Positions 44,972-53,486 of a stretch of DNA of 61,036 nt are shown here, one piece after another; within the stretch, counting starts at the first letter, position 1; each line of letters opens with the position of its first letter. The stretch comes from Clostridia bacterium. Lineage in GTDB: Bacteria > Bacillota > Clostridia > Oscillospirales > Acutalibacteraceae. A program made the translations under genes and the position numbers. The notes under the pieces were generated by a model. The model saw only the letters and a list, made by a program, of their open reading frames with translations, did not search any database and was not told the origin of the DNA. Where the stretch lies: assembly GCA_017434855.1 (NCBI GenBank), contig JAFRUA010000043.1:1-61036 (forward strand), given 5' to 3'.

Positions 44972-46468
44972 TTACATGTTGGAAAGCGCGATGATCAGGA
45001 CTTTTTTCAGCAGCTTGGTGACGTCCGCATCGGCTTTGTTGAAGGCCGCAACGATTTCTTTGATGCCGGCCTCGTCAATATAGATCAACGAATCGCTGAC
45101 TTTTTGAAGAATGCCCTCCAGCAGGTCGGCCTGCAGGATGTAATCGACCAGGGCGCCAAGCGTTTTGCCGGGCTTTGCGTGATAAACAACATAGCCGGAG
45201 GACAGCGTGACGGCGCCGGATTTTGCCTTAAGCGCCTCCACGTCAAACTGCGGAACCTCCATATCGGGATCAAGGAACTTGTGCAGCGCGCCGGCCAGCA
45301 GCTCGTTGAAGTCGCCATAGACCGGGATGCCCATGTCGTTGACGACGTTGAGCAGCGTGGTGCCGAGGTTGAACATTTCGCCGTCGGTCTGGCCGATCAT
45401 CTTTGCGATCGGGGTGAAGCGGCTTTCCATGTTCATCTTTGCAAGATTTGTGGACAGCTCTTTGCTGTCAATGTCCATGATGAGGTTGAGCAGGACATTG
45501 CACAGATTGTCAAGCGGGTTGGTCATGATCTTTTCCACCGCATAGATGATGGTTTCGATCAGAGACTTGAACATTTCACCGACGGTGGGATATGCGCAGA
45601 ATTCCTCGACGGTCGGGTATTCGCCCTCCACCAGGCCCAGCAGGTTATACAGATAGATGATGCCGTGCTCATAGCCGGTCTTTTCGTTCATGTTTTTGAT
45701 CTCTGCAACCTGCAGACGAATCGGCAGATTGTCAAATTTTTCCTTCGGCATGCCGATCGCGCCACCGACCTCACCCAGCAGATTGGTGGCGATCACGCCC
45801 ACCTTGCCCTGCAGCGTCAGCTCCAGCAAACCGCGGAAGCCCAGCGACATATCGGTGATGGCCGTGCAGAACGACGCCATGTCGCTCACATGCCAGTCGA
45901 TGGACTGGAAGATCGTCGTGGTCACTTCTTCACCGCTGTCGGTGGTCCAGGTCACGGGCGTCTTCATATAGTTCCAGTCGTTGCCGATGCTGTCAAGGAT
46001 ATCAATCAGCGGTTTGCGTTCGCCGTCCTTGTCGGTCGCCATATAGGACGGGCCGTTCGGCTGCTGCTTGAGCTGCGACGAATACAGCGGGCCGGTGCCG
46101 AACAGATGGATGCTCTGGGCATAGGCCAGGTCGTTCTTGATCGAATCATACAGCATGGGATAGACGATGTCCATCAGCGTGTTGACGATGTTGTTGGTGT
46201 AAAGGATGCTGCGCAGCGTGGCGCCGATGTCAAAGTCCTCATCCGCCGGCGTTTCGCCCGCGATCATGCCCACAATCTTCAGCAGCAGGCCGTCTGCGGT
46301 CGGCGTATAAGGATTGTCCATGATCTTGACAGCGGTCTGCTGTTCCACCACGGGGCGCACGGGCTGCTTCGCCTTGCTGCGCCCGATCAGTGCGGTTGCA
46401 ATGATCTCAACCACAAGGACCGCGCAGAGGATGATGACCACTATTTTTTTTCGTTTGGATTTCTGCAT
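44972..46468 (-). CDS. membrane-anchored hypothetical protein, paralog A
   Basis: This 498-residue protein has one N-terminal membrane helix (IVVIILCAVLVVEIIATALI, about 9-28) and an external domain matching paralog B along its whole length: LRSILYTNNIVNTLMDIVYP, MLYDSIKNDL, GYEHGIIYLYNLLGL, SLIETIIYAVEKIM, NLCNVLLNLIMDID and LSSGYVVYHA. Alternating amphipathic helices and few Cys residues suggest a helical repeat. ATG at 46468 follows AGGAGG. It is the first gene of the operon, behind a clear promoter. I know of no function for this family. Confidence 0.75.
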   Translation of the reverse strand: MQKSKRKKIVVIILCAVLVVEIIATALIGRSKAKQPVRPVVEQQTAVKIMDNPYTPTADGLLLKIVGMIAGETPADEDFDIGATLRSILYTNNIVNTLMDIVYPMLYDSIKNDLAYAQSIHLFGTGPLYSSQLKQQPNGPSYMATDKDGERKPLIDILDSIGNDWNYMKTPVTWTTDSGEEVTTTIFQSIDWHVSDMASFCTAITDMSLGFRGLLELTLQGKVGVIATNLLGEVGGAIGMPKEKFDNLPIRLQVAEIKNMNEKTGYEHGIIYLYNLLGLVEGEYPTVEEFCAYPTVGEMFKSLIETIIYAVEKIMTNPLDNLCNVLLNLIMDIDSKELSTNLAKMNMESRFTPIAKMIGQTDGEMFNLGTTLLNVVNDMGIPVYGDFNELLAGALHKFLDPDMEVPQFDVEALKAKSGAVTLSSGYVVYHAKPGKTLGALVDYILQADLLEGILQKVSDSLIYIDEAGIKEIVAAFNKADADVTKLLKKVLIIALSNM

Positions 46469-46550
46469 CTTGAAGTTCCTCCTTTAATTCTGCCGTACGG
46501 CAAACCGCCGGCGGCAAATAAAGCATATCCTTTTCCAGTCTTGCCATTTC

Positions 46551-46579
46551 ATTTTATATGATTCGACGGTATAAGTCAA
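46551..46579 (-). promoter_or_regulatory. promoter of the paralog-DUF4838 operon
   Basis: The minus strand reads TTGACT (46579-46574), 17 nt, TAAAAT (46556-46551), about 80 nt upstream of paralog A. Confidence 0.75.
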
Positions 46580-46650
46580 CACCTTTTTATTAAAATTTTA
46601 AATTTCTTTGAAATTTTATTGTGATGCTACCCAAAATATGTTGCAATTTC

Positions 46651-46679
46651 TTGACAAAATTTCACAATTACGTTATACT
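46651..46679 (+). promoter_or_regulatory. promoter of the acyltransferase-DUF6320 pair
   Basis: TTGACA, 17 nt, TATACT, with a leader of about 78 nt. It is divergent from the paralog operon promoter, and the AT-rich spacer between them could hold a shared regulatory site. Confidence 0.8.
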
Positions 46680-46763
46680 TTTCAAGACAAATCACAACAT
46701 CCGGCCGTTATAATCTATTACAGAAATATAAATTTGCAGCCGATCCGGCAAGGAGGTCCTTTG

Positions 46764-48050
46764 ATGAAAAACTTTGACGCGTCTTCCTGCAAAAACTGCG
46801 CCTGGCTCCCGCTTGACAACGCGGGGCATCTGTATGCCGGGGCGCACCTCAAGAACTGGTCGCGCACCTTTCGCGTTGCCGCCGTTCTGGACGAGGATGT
46901 AAAACCCGACCTGCTGCAGCAGGCGCTTGACGATCTTTCACAGCGCGCGCCGAGCTATTTTGTCAGGCTGCGCGACGGCCTGTTCTGGAGTTATCTGGAG
47001 CGGACCGATGAACACGCCGTTGTAAAAGAAGAGGACAACCTCCCCTATCGGCCGATCCCGCTGACCGGAAACATGCAGCCGAACTTCCGCGTGCTGTATT
47101 GCAAAAAGCGCGTGGCGCTCGAGATCTTCCATGCCGTGTGCGACGGCAGCGCAGCGTTTCATTTTTTGGTCTCGCTGCTCACGCGGTACTATGAGCTGCA
47201 GGGTGTCACGATCTCGGACTTCACCAACGCGCTCTCTTGCGCCGACACACCTACCGCCGAAGAGTGCGGCGACGCCTATCGCAAGCACAGCGACGCTGAG
47301 GTGCCGCTGCGCAACCCGAAAAAGCCGGACACCTACTTTCGTCCGGAGCCGACCATCCCCCGCTATGCCAACGTGATCCACGGCGTCATGCGTGTGGAGG
47401 ACGTCCGGCGCGCCGCAGCAAATTATGAAGTGACCGTGACGGAATATCTGGCCGCCGTGCTGATGTTCTGCTATCTCAACACCGCCGACGAACCGGTCAC
47501 ATCTCCGCTGCGCGTCAGCATCCCCATCGACCTGCGCCGCCACTTTGACAGCCAAAGCACGCGCAACTTTGCCTATATGTTTGACGTCAGCTTTGACCCG
47601 AAGGGCCGCACCGACGTGGAATTTACCGAAATCTGCGCCGCGCTGGCCGGCCAGGTCCAGGAAAAGTCAGACCCGGCGATTCTGCGGCATGAAATCAGCG
47701 CCAATGTCAAAACGCAAGCCAACCCGCTGCTGCGCGCCGTGCCGTACCCGATCAAGAAGCTTGTGCTGCGTCAGAACTATAAAAAATCGCAGCTTGCGTT
47801 CACAACATTCTTATCCAACTATGGGGTGCTGACTGCCCCGCCCGAGGTGCTGCCGCACATCAGGCGCGCCGAATTTGTTCTGGGCGACACGCCCTATCAG
47901 CCGTTCAACGTCGCCTGCGTTTCGGTCAACGACCTGCTGACGCTGTCGGTCGGCGCCAGCCACCCGGACCGGACCAAGCAGCAATTCATCTTCCGCTTTC
48001 TGGCGTCAGAGGGCATTGACGTCCGGGTCGAAAGCAATTTCTTTGAATGA
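46764..48050 (+). CDS. alcohol acetyltransferase/condensation-like acyltransferase
   Basis: This 428-residue protein has the CoA-dependent acyltransferase (chloramphenicol acetyltransferase-condensation) fold. The catalytic HxxxDG motif is HAVCDG (about residues 124-129), and the usual structural motif region is RVSIPIDLRRHF. Such proteins sit beside DUF6320 genes in many Clostridia and may acylate a lipid or alcohol; the acceptor is unknown. ATG at 46764 follows AAGGAGG; the frame upstream (from 46608) contains the promoter. The DUF6320 gene follows after 10 nt. Confidence 0.83.
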   Translation: MKNFDASSCKNCAWLPLDNAGHLYAGAHLKNWSRTFRVAAVLDEDVKPDLLQQALDDLSQRAPSYFVRLRDGLFWSYLERTDEHAVVKEEDNLPYRPIPLTGNMQPNFRVLYCKKRVALEIFHAVCDGSAAFHFLVSLLTRYYELQGVTISDFTNALSCADTPTAEECGDAYRKHSDAEVPLRNPKKPDTYFRPEPTIPRYANVIHGVMRVEDVRRAAANYEVTVTEYLAAVLMFCYLNTADEPVTSPLRVSIPIDLRRHFDSQSTRNFAYMFDVSFDPKGRTDVEFTEICAALAGQVQEKSDPAILRHEISANVKTQANPLLRAVPYPIKKLVLRQNYKKSQLAFTTFLSNYGVLTAPPEVLPHIRRAEFVLGDTPYQPFNVACVSVNDLLTLSVGASHPDRTKQQFIFRFLASEGIDVRVESNFFE

Positions 48051-48060
48051 GGTGACAGCC

Positions 48061-48567
48061 ATGCGATGCAATGAATGTAATGTCGATCTTGGCGAAAGCT
48101 ATCACATCTGCCCGCTCTGCGGCGCCAAGGCCGCAGATGAACCGGCGCATCTTGCCGGCGTAGAGGAAGCGCCGTACCCCGATGTAACAAAATCGGTCGA
48201 GCAGCTCTGGGATCCCGACCGTCCGGGCAAAGCGGTCTTTCGCGTCACGGCGGTATTGGCTGCGGCGCTGGCCGTGTTTGGCGGACCGTTCACCTGCGGC
48301 TTCCTGGCGCCGGCGTTGCTGCTGATCTCTGCGCTGTATTATTTCTTTTCCGCGCTGCGCGAGCCGGGCCGGCTGCTGCACGCCGGGCTGTCGTCTTTGC
48401 TGACGCTGCTCCTGTCTGCCGCGCTGCTGATCGTTGTGCTTGTGCGTCACGTTGCGGCGTGGCCCACGCTGCTGCTGTGCGTGTTTGCCGGCGCGTTTTT
48501 TGCCGTTTTGTGCGTCGAGTACCCCGAACGGATGCGTGCCCAGCTTGCGGCCGTGCTGCATCACTGA
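48061..48567 (+). CDS. DUF6320 zinc-ribbon membrane protein
   Basis: This 168-residue protein has an N-terminal zinc ribbon (CNECNVDLG, CPLCGAKA), then four or five membrane helices (about 58-155). DUF6320 proteins commonly partner with the acyltransferase just upstream, so they may form a membrane lipid- or glycan-modifying unit. ATG at 48061 follows GAGGTGA. Its last 7 nt overlap the end of the convergent lipoprotein gene. Confidence 0.82.
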   Translation: MRCNECNVDLGESYHICPLCGAKAADEPAHLAGVEEAPYPDVTKSVEQLWDPDRPGKAVFRVTAVLAAALAVFGGPFTCGFLAPALLLISALYYFFSALREPGRLLHAGLSSLLTLLLSAALLIVVLVRHVAAWPTLLLCVFAGAFFAVLCVEYPERMRAQLAAVLHH

Positions 48568-49736
48568 CCGAAGGCCTGCGCACAGGCGTCGGCCCACTTC
48601 AGCGTATACGAAATGCTGTACAGGCAGCACCCGCCGCAGCCGGTTTGCCGCAGCAGCGCGACCTGCCGGGTCAGCACGTCGCCGTCTGTCTGCCATTCGG
48701 TCCGTCCGCCGTTTCCGGCATAAGGGTCTTTTGTACCGATTTTATACACCGCCAGCCCGGCCCACAATCGCTCCGGCCGGTCGGCGCACAACGCCAGCCA
48801 TGCGTCCAGCGTTTGGTCAAACGGCAGCGTTTCATGGCAAAAACCGAAATAAATCTGCGGTATGATAAAATCACAATAACCGTCTTCACCGCACCACCGG
48901 CGCACGTCTGCAAACAGCGTGCGCTCGTTTTTTTCAATGTCGGCACAGGGGCTCAGCGTGAACAGCGCCGGTGTGTCTGCCGCTTTTGTCGCGGCATACA
49001 GCGTGCGCAAAAGGGCATTGACGTTCTCTCTGCGCCAGTCGTCACGCGCCATGACGCCGCCCGCCCGCTTGTATGCACGATACTCCGCCTTGTCAAAATC
49101 CGGGGCATCCGTCGGATAGAAATAATCGTCCAGATGGATGCCGTCCGGCGCATAATCTGACAGCAGCTCAACCACGCCGTCCAGGATCACCTGCCGCGCC
49201 CGCTGCGACGCCGGGTTCAGGAAAACGCCGGTTTCAATCACGCGCACATCAGTTTGGCCCGGTTCTTTCAGCCACTGACCGACCACGGGGTCCTGCCGCA
49301 GCCGGTCGAGCGCCTGCGGGTCGTTTGACAGCCGATAGGGGTTGATCCACGCGTGCACGCGAAAGCCCAGCGGCCTTGCCGTATCGAGCAGCGCTGCAAA
49401 AAAATCAAACGGCAACGCCCCGCCGCGCGTTGACGCCACACAGGCCGCCGCCGGGAACAGCCTTGACGGATACACCGCGTCGCCAAAGGGCCGCACCTGC
49501 GCAAACAGGTCAGTGATCCCGAGGTCCCGCAGCGCCGTCAGCCGGGCAGTCAAAGCGTCGCAATACGCCTGCAGCGACGCGGCGCCGGTGGGGTTCCATT
49601 CCGAATATGACAGCCACACGCCGCGTTTTTCACGCACATCCGCCGTACTCTGCGGCGCCGGGGCCGCAGACAGATTCGGCGCGGCACAGCCGCACAGCAG
49701 CAGCACCGCCGAGAGCAAACAACAAAACCGTTTCAA
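48561..49736 (-). CDS. GHL10-family (YngK-like) lipoprotein
   Basis: This 391-residue surface lipoprotein has a short signal and a lipobox LLCGC (Cys about residue 17). The glycoside-hydrolase-like GHL10 (DUF187) domain has EKRGVWLSYSEW, TDLFAQVRPFGDAVYPS, GFRVHAWINPYR, DGIHLDDYFYP and DFIIPQIYF. Related proteins are thought to act on peptidoglycan-derived or other glycans. The start is TTG at 49736, chosen for AAGGTGA 4 nt upstream; there is no closer ATG and the longer frame runs across the divergent gene. It stands alone. Confidence 0.84.
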   Translation of the reverse strand: MKRFCCLLSAVLLLCGCAAPNLSAAPAPQSTADVREKRGVWLSYSEWNPTGAASLQAYCDALTARLTALRDLGITDLFAQVRPFGDAVYPSRLFPAAACVASTRGGALPFDFFAALLDTARPLGFRVHAWINPYRLSNDPQALDRLRQDPVVGQWLKEPGQTDVRVIETGVFLNPASQRARQVILDGVVELLSDYAPDGIHLDDYFYPTDAPDFDKAEYRAYKRAGGVMARDDWRRENVNALLRTLYAATKAADTPALFTLSPCADIEKNERTLFADVRRWCGEDGYCDFIIPQIYFGFCHETLPFDQTLDAWLALCADRPERLWAGLAVYKIGTKDPYAGNGGRTEWQTDGDVLTRQVALLRQTGCGGCCLYSISYTLKWADACAQAFGQ

Positions 49737-49745
49737 TCGATCACC

Positions 49746-49774
49746 TTGACAATCCGTAAAAAATACGATAGAAT
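49746..49774 (+). promoter_or_regulatory. promoter of the zinc-ribbon gene
   Basis: TTGACA, 17 nt, TAGAAT, 32 nt upstream of the start at 49806. Its -35 overlaps the lipoprotein gene leader. Confidence 0.78.
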
Positions 49775-49805
49775 AAAAGCAACGCAAAGCAAAGAGGGGT
49801 TCGTT

Positions 49806-50090
49806 ATGGCCATTCATTCGTTTGAAAAGCTCAAAACATCCGACCTGGGCGAAACAGACGTCATCGTCTGCCCCGTGTGCCGCAAGGCGACCGTGCTGCG
49901 CCTGTTTACGGCACATGACATGTCGGCGGTCTCTTTCCTGAAAAAGAAGCATGATGACAGCGTTGCCGTCTGCCCGAAGTGCGGCAGCGTGTTTTCCGTC
50001 AACCAGAACTATGTGACGCTGCGCCAGCAGGGCACGGTCTGCACCCTGACGGAAAGCGACCTGTCGCTGCTGTTCCCCGGCAATGGATGA
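49806..50090 (+). CDS. small zinc-ribbon hypothetical protein
   Basis: This 94-residue protein has two CxxC pairs (VCPVCRKAT at about 22-30 and VCPKCGSVF at about 55-63), which should bind one zinc. The rest gives no family. ATG at 49806 follows GAGGGG. It overlaps the DUF1294 gene by 8 nt. Confidence 0.8.
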   Translation: MAIHSFEKLKTSDLGETDVIVCPVCRKATVLRLFTAHDMSAVSFLKKKHDDSVAVCPKCGSVFSVNQNYVTLRQQGTVCTLTESDLSLLFPGNG

Positions 50091-50361
50091 CCCCATTCTG
50101 CGCTGGGGCGCGGTCTGGCTTTGCGTCATCAGTGCCCTGACGGCAGCCGTGACCGTTTTGGATAAAGTGCATGCAAAAAAGCACCGGTGGCGCGTTCCGG
50201 AGCGCACGCTGATGCTTTTTGCTCTTTTGGGCGGCAGCGCGGCAGAGTGGATCACCATGCGCCTGATCCGCCACAAAACGCTGCACAAAAAATTCATGGT
50301 CGGCCTGCCGCTGATCTTTCTGCTTCAGTTGGCCACAGTGCTGTGGTACTTTCTGAGATAA
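50083..50361 (+). CDS. DUF1294 small membrane protein
   Basis: This 92-residue protein has three hydrophobic segments and the DUF1294 core: DKVHAKKHRWRVPE, LLGGSAAEW and RHKTLHKKF. Its function is unknown. It has no strong ribosome binding site and starts within the end of the zinc-ribbon gene, so it depends on coupled translation. Confidence 0.88.
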   Translation: MDDPILRWGAVWLCVISALTAAVTVLDKVHAKKHRWRVPERTLMLFALLGGSAAEWITMRLIRHKTLHKKFMVGLPLIFLLQLATVLWYFLR

Positions 50362-50364
50362 GGC

Positions 50365-51897
50365 TCAGACCGACGGCACCAGCAGCATGACGTCGGACCC
50401 CAGGACGTCCTCTTTTAATTCATTTTCCTGCCGGATCGCCTGCACGGTGGTCCGGTATTTTTTTGCGATTTCCCACAGCGCGGTGCCCTGCGGTGCAAAA
50501 CAAAGGGTCAGCGTGCTTTTTTCCGCGTCGTCGGGCGCACCCTCTTCCAGCCGGACACAAACGCGCCGCGTTTCCACCGCATAGACCGGACCGGTCACCG
50601 TGCAGTCCAGACGAAGCGTCAGCACACCGTCAGCCAGCGAAGCGTGCAGGTTATCCACCGTCAGCGACGGCACCGCAACCACCCGGTCGCAGGGCGCCGT
50701 CAATTGGGTCTGCGCCGTGGTCTCAACCGTTCGTTCCAGATAATGCACCCGGTCCTCGGCGTCGCGCAGCAGCAAGCGCACCGGCAGCCGGATCGCAGCC
50801 GTCAGCAAAGCGCCGTCCGCATTCAGCGTGACCGTGGGCGTCTGCACCGCGGCGTCCAGCACTGCGGCCGGGGCCAGGCCGTCCAGGTCCGGCGTTTCAC
50901 GCACCGCCGCGTGCAATTCCCCCGCCTGCAGCGGAACCAGGAACTCCATCGGCCGATAAGTCGGCAGCAGAGCGCCGTCTGTTGCATAGCAATCGCGGAT
51001 CACGACCTGCTCCCGCGATTCAAACACGCGTGTAAAGGTGCTGACCTTCACGGCAAGTTCCAGCAGGCGGTTGGCGCCGTCGGCGTCGGGGCGGACCTTG
51101 GTCTGCAGCGCGCTGACTGTAACAGCCATGTCAAACGGCTGCCCCTCCTGCGCGCCGGGGGCGTCCAGCACCTGGCTGACCGGCAGCGTGTGGGTCAGGT
51201 GTTCCACCGCGCATTGCGTCCCCTCGGCACAATACAGCACATTCACCGCAAAGTCGCCCTTGAGCAGGATCTTTCCGCCCGCGGCCTTTTGACTTGTGAC
51301 CCGCAGCGCACCGTCCGCCGCCAGCAGCCGCGCGATTGCGGGACGCCCTTCGGGCAATTCCAGCGTTTCGCTCAGATCAAAGGTCTTTTCGCTCAGGCTG
51401 ACCAGGCTGACGCAGCGCAGCGTTTCGGTCATGGTCTCGCACCCGCAGCCCGGCTGCGGCAGCGGCAGCGGCGTCTCTTCGCACACAAACGCGCAAAATC
51501 GCAGCGCGATCACCGTGCTCACCGAAAACCGGCGTGCCCCGCCCACGCGGCAATTGACATATTCCACCGTTGCCGACGCGGTGACCACGGCATTCTGGGG
51601 AAGCCCGTGAAATTCCGTAGACGCCGAAAACGGCAGCTCTGTTTCACAGCAGTCGATCGCCTGCACATCGTTGATATACAGCAGCCGCACCTGGGCTGTG
51701 CCGCCCACGGTCGCCCGTTCCCCCACCAGCGACACGCCGCCGCGGTTGACGCGGACCACGCATTTGAGCACCCGGTGGATCGGGGCGCGGTCCTCCGGCA
51801 GTGTGATCTCTTCTTCCAGCGTTTGCTTGACCGTCTCTTCCGTGCAGCAGCGGCTTTCGCCGAGCCGGCTGGTTTTCAGCGCAAGTTTCATATTCAT
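50365..51897 (-). CDS. sipL: SipL-like spore coat morphogenesis protein (DUF3794 + LysM)
   Basis: This 510-residue protein has tandem DUF3794 (SPOCS) beta domains (about 30-450) and a C-terminal LysM (GTALWEIAKKYRTTVQAI, 463-508). This is the architecture and size of Clostridium difficile SipL, which binds SpoIVA and is needed to attach the coat. There is no signal peptide, which fits a mother-cell protein. ATG at 51897 follows AAGGAG. A SigE-type promoter lies just upstream. Its presence argues that the organism sporulates. Confidence 0.87.
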   Translation of the reverse strand: MNMKLALKTSRLGESRCCTEETVKQTLEEEITLPEDRAPIHRVLKCVVRVNRGGVSLVGERATVGGTAQVRLLYINDVQAIDCCETELPFSASTEFHGLPQNAVVTASATVEYVNCRVGGARRFSVSTVIALRFCAFVCEETPLPLPQPGCGCETMTETLRCVSLVSLSEKTFDLSETLELPEGRPAIARLLAADGALRVTSQKAAGGKILLKGDFAVNVLYCAEGTQCAVEHLTHTLPVSQVLDAPGAQEGQPFDMAVTVSALQTKVRPDADGANRLLELAVKVSTFTRVFESREQVVIRDCYATDGALLPTYRPMEFLVPLQAGELHAAVRETPDLDGLAPAAVLDAAVQTPTVTLNADGALLTAAIRLPVRLLLRDAEDRVHYLERTVETTAQTQLTAPCDRVVAVPSLTVDNLHASLADGVLTLRLDCTVTGPVYAVETRRVCVRLEEGAPDDAEKSTLTLCFAPQGTALWEIAKKYRTTVQAIRQENELKEDVLGSDVMLLVPSV

Positions 51898-51921
51898 GCA
51901 TCTCCTTTTTCTTTATAGTCC

Positions 51922-51950
51922 ACTGTATGCAGACGCGCCGCAGGATATGC
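51922..51950 (-). promoter_or_regulatory. probable SigE (mother-cell) promoter of sipL
   Basis: The minus strand reads GCATATC (51950-51944), 14 nt, CATACAGT (51929-51922), close to the Bacillus SigE consensus (-35 KHATATT, -10 CATACAHT). The transcript would start about 15-20 nt before the ribosome binding site. Confidence 0.68.
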
Positions 51951-51969
51951 AGCGCGGTGCGGCGTACCG

Positions 51970-52012
51970 AAAAAAAGGCCGCCGCATTCAGACGTCATCT
52001 GAACGGGCAGCC
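51970..52012 (-). terminator. terminator after the Cys-repeat gene
   Basis: The minus-strand hairpin has a strong inner stem TTCAGA/TCTGAA and outer GGCTGC../..GCGGCC pairing, followed by TTTTTTT. It lies just upstream of the sipL promoter. Confidence 0.78.
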
Positions 52013-52034
52013 GCTGCTGTCGGAATATCATCAA

Positions 52035-53486
52035 TCAAAATGTAAATGCCGTGACGGCAGAGGACGTGCCGCACAGGTCTGTTGTGCCGTTTCGTACCAA
52101 AGCGCGGACCTTGAAATAGACCGTCTTGCCCGACGTATAGGCCGGCGTCACAAAGATACGCCCGTCCGTGGTACCGAGGCAAACATACGACCCGTTGGCG
52201 CGGTTTGAGACATAGACCGCATAGACGCAGTCGCCGCAGTCGTTCCACGACAGCACGCCGTTGGTTCCGTTGGCGCCCACATGCACGGTGGGTTTCACCG
52301 GCCGGGTGGCGGTCAGCTTCTGCGCAGAAGGTGCGCTCCAGAACAAGCGCCCGTCCTTTTTGGCAAAGGCGCGCACCACATAGGTGTGCTTTTCGCCCGG
52401 AAGCAGGTTCTTGACCTTGCAATATAATTTCTTTGTGGTCCCGACCGCCGTGTATTTGCCGGTGTCCGCATGGTATTCCAGCACACGGTAGCCACCCGCG
52501 CCAGGCACCTCGTTCCACCCCAGAACGATGCAGCTTTGCTTGGAAGAGAACGTCAGGCCGGTCGGCTGCTTCGGCACGATTTTGAACCGGCGCGTCACGC
52601 TGCCGGTATAGTCACCGCAGAGCGTCACCTTGACGGCATACAGCCCGATGGCCTTGCGCCCCCTGGCATAGGTCACGGTGAAATCCCGGCCCTGCTTCAG
52701 CTTTGTTCCCTCGGCGTCGGTCACGGCGACCTTCGGCGTTTTGGCGCTGCCGTCAAACACATACGCGGTTTTGGAAAGCGCCACGCTCTGAACGGCAGGG
52801 ATCACCTTCTTTTCGGTCACAGCTCTGCAGACGGTGCAGACCGTTTTGCGTGCGCCGGCTTTTCCCACCCCGGCGGGAACAAATTTCGTCTTGAGCGTGT
52901 GGCCCGTGGCCGGAATGGTTTTCTGCGCCTTCAGCACCTTTCCACAGACCTTGCAGTGCTTGCCGGCGGTGACGCCCGGTTCGGTGCAGGTCGGCTTTTT
53001 GCCGGAGTCCTTGACCGGGGTGTGGTTGGTGCGCGGCAGCTCGGTCACGTTGAACCGCTTTCCGCAGCGGTCGCAGTGCTGTGACTGCTCCCCTTTGGCC
53101 GTACAGGTGGGCGCCTTGTCCACCACCCAGCCGGAAAGCGCGTGACCCAGCGCGGCCGTGGCGCGGGTAGTCTGCGCGCCGCAGACGGTGCAGGTCAGTG
53201 CCTCGCTGCCCCTGGTTGTGCACGTTGCCGGTTCCAGAACGGCGGTCACAGCATAGCTGTGCCCCGTGGGCGGCAAGGTCTGGGCAGCGCTGAGCACGGC
53301 GCCGCAGACCGCACAATGCGACCCGCTGGCTTTGCCCGGCTCGGTACAGGTGGGCGCCACGCTGATATCATACACCTCAATGTGCGGGGTACGGTCCAGT
53401 GCCGTCACACTTTTTCGCGCGCCGCAGCGTTGTTGCCGTAATCGTGGCCGAGGGCGGGCACGGCCCGGGTCTCTGCCGCGCCGCAA
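52035..53486 (-). pseudogene. C-terminal part of secreted Cys-repeat/FN3 protein, out of frame
   Basis: This frame continues the protein that begins at 54244 but lies in the -1 frame. Meaningful sequence starts near 53410 (SVTALDRTPHIEVYDISVAP). The first 25 codons, to 53486, are only overlap. It has four more Cys repeats of about 40 residues (PTCTEPG..SHCAVCG..GHSY), a degenerate one, an Ig-like domain (SKTAYVFDGSAKTPKVAVTD), and two fibronectin type III domains (QPTGLTFSSKQSCIVLGWNE; KPTVHVGANGTNGVLSWNDC). There is no independent ribosome binding site, so it needs frameshifting, or the sequence lacks one A in the run at 53411-53415. Confidence 0.8.

Noticed and set aside
43319-46561. 1080-codon plus-strand frame opposite the two paralogs
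   Set aside because: It looks protein-like only because of GC bias; the minus-strand frames have ribosome binding sites, membrane anchors and mutual homology.
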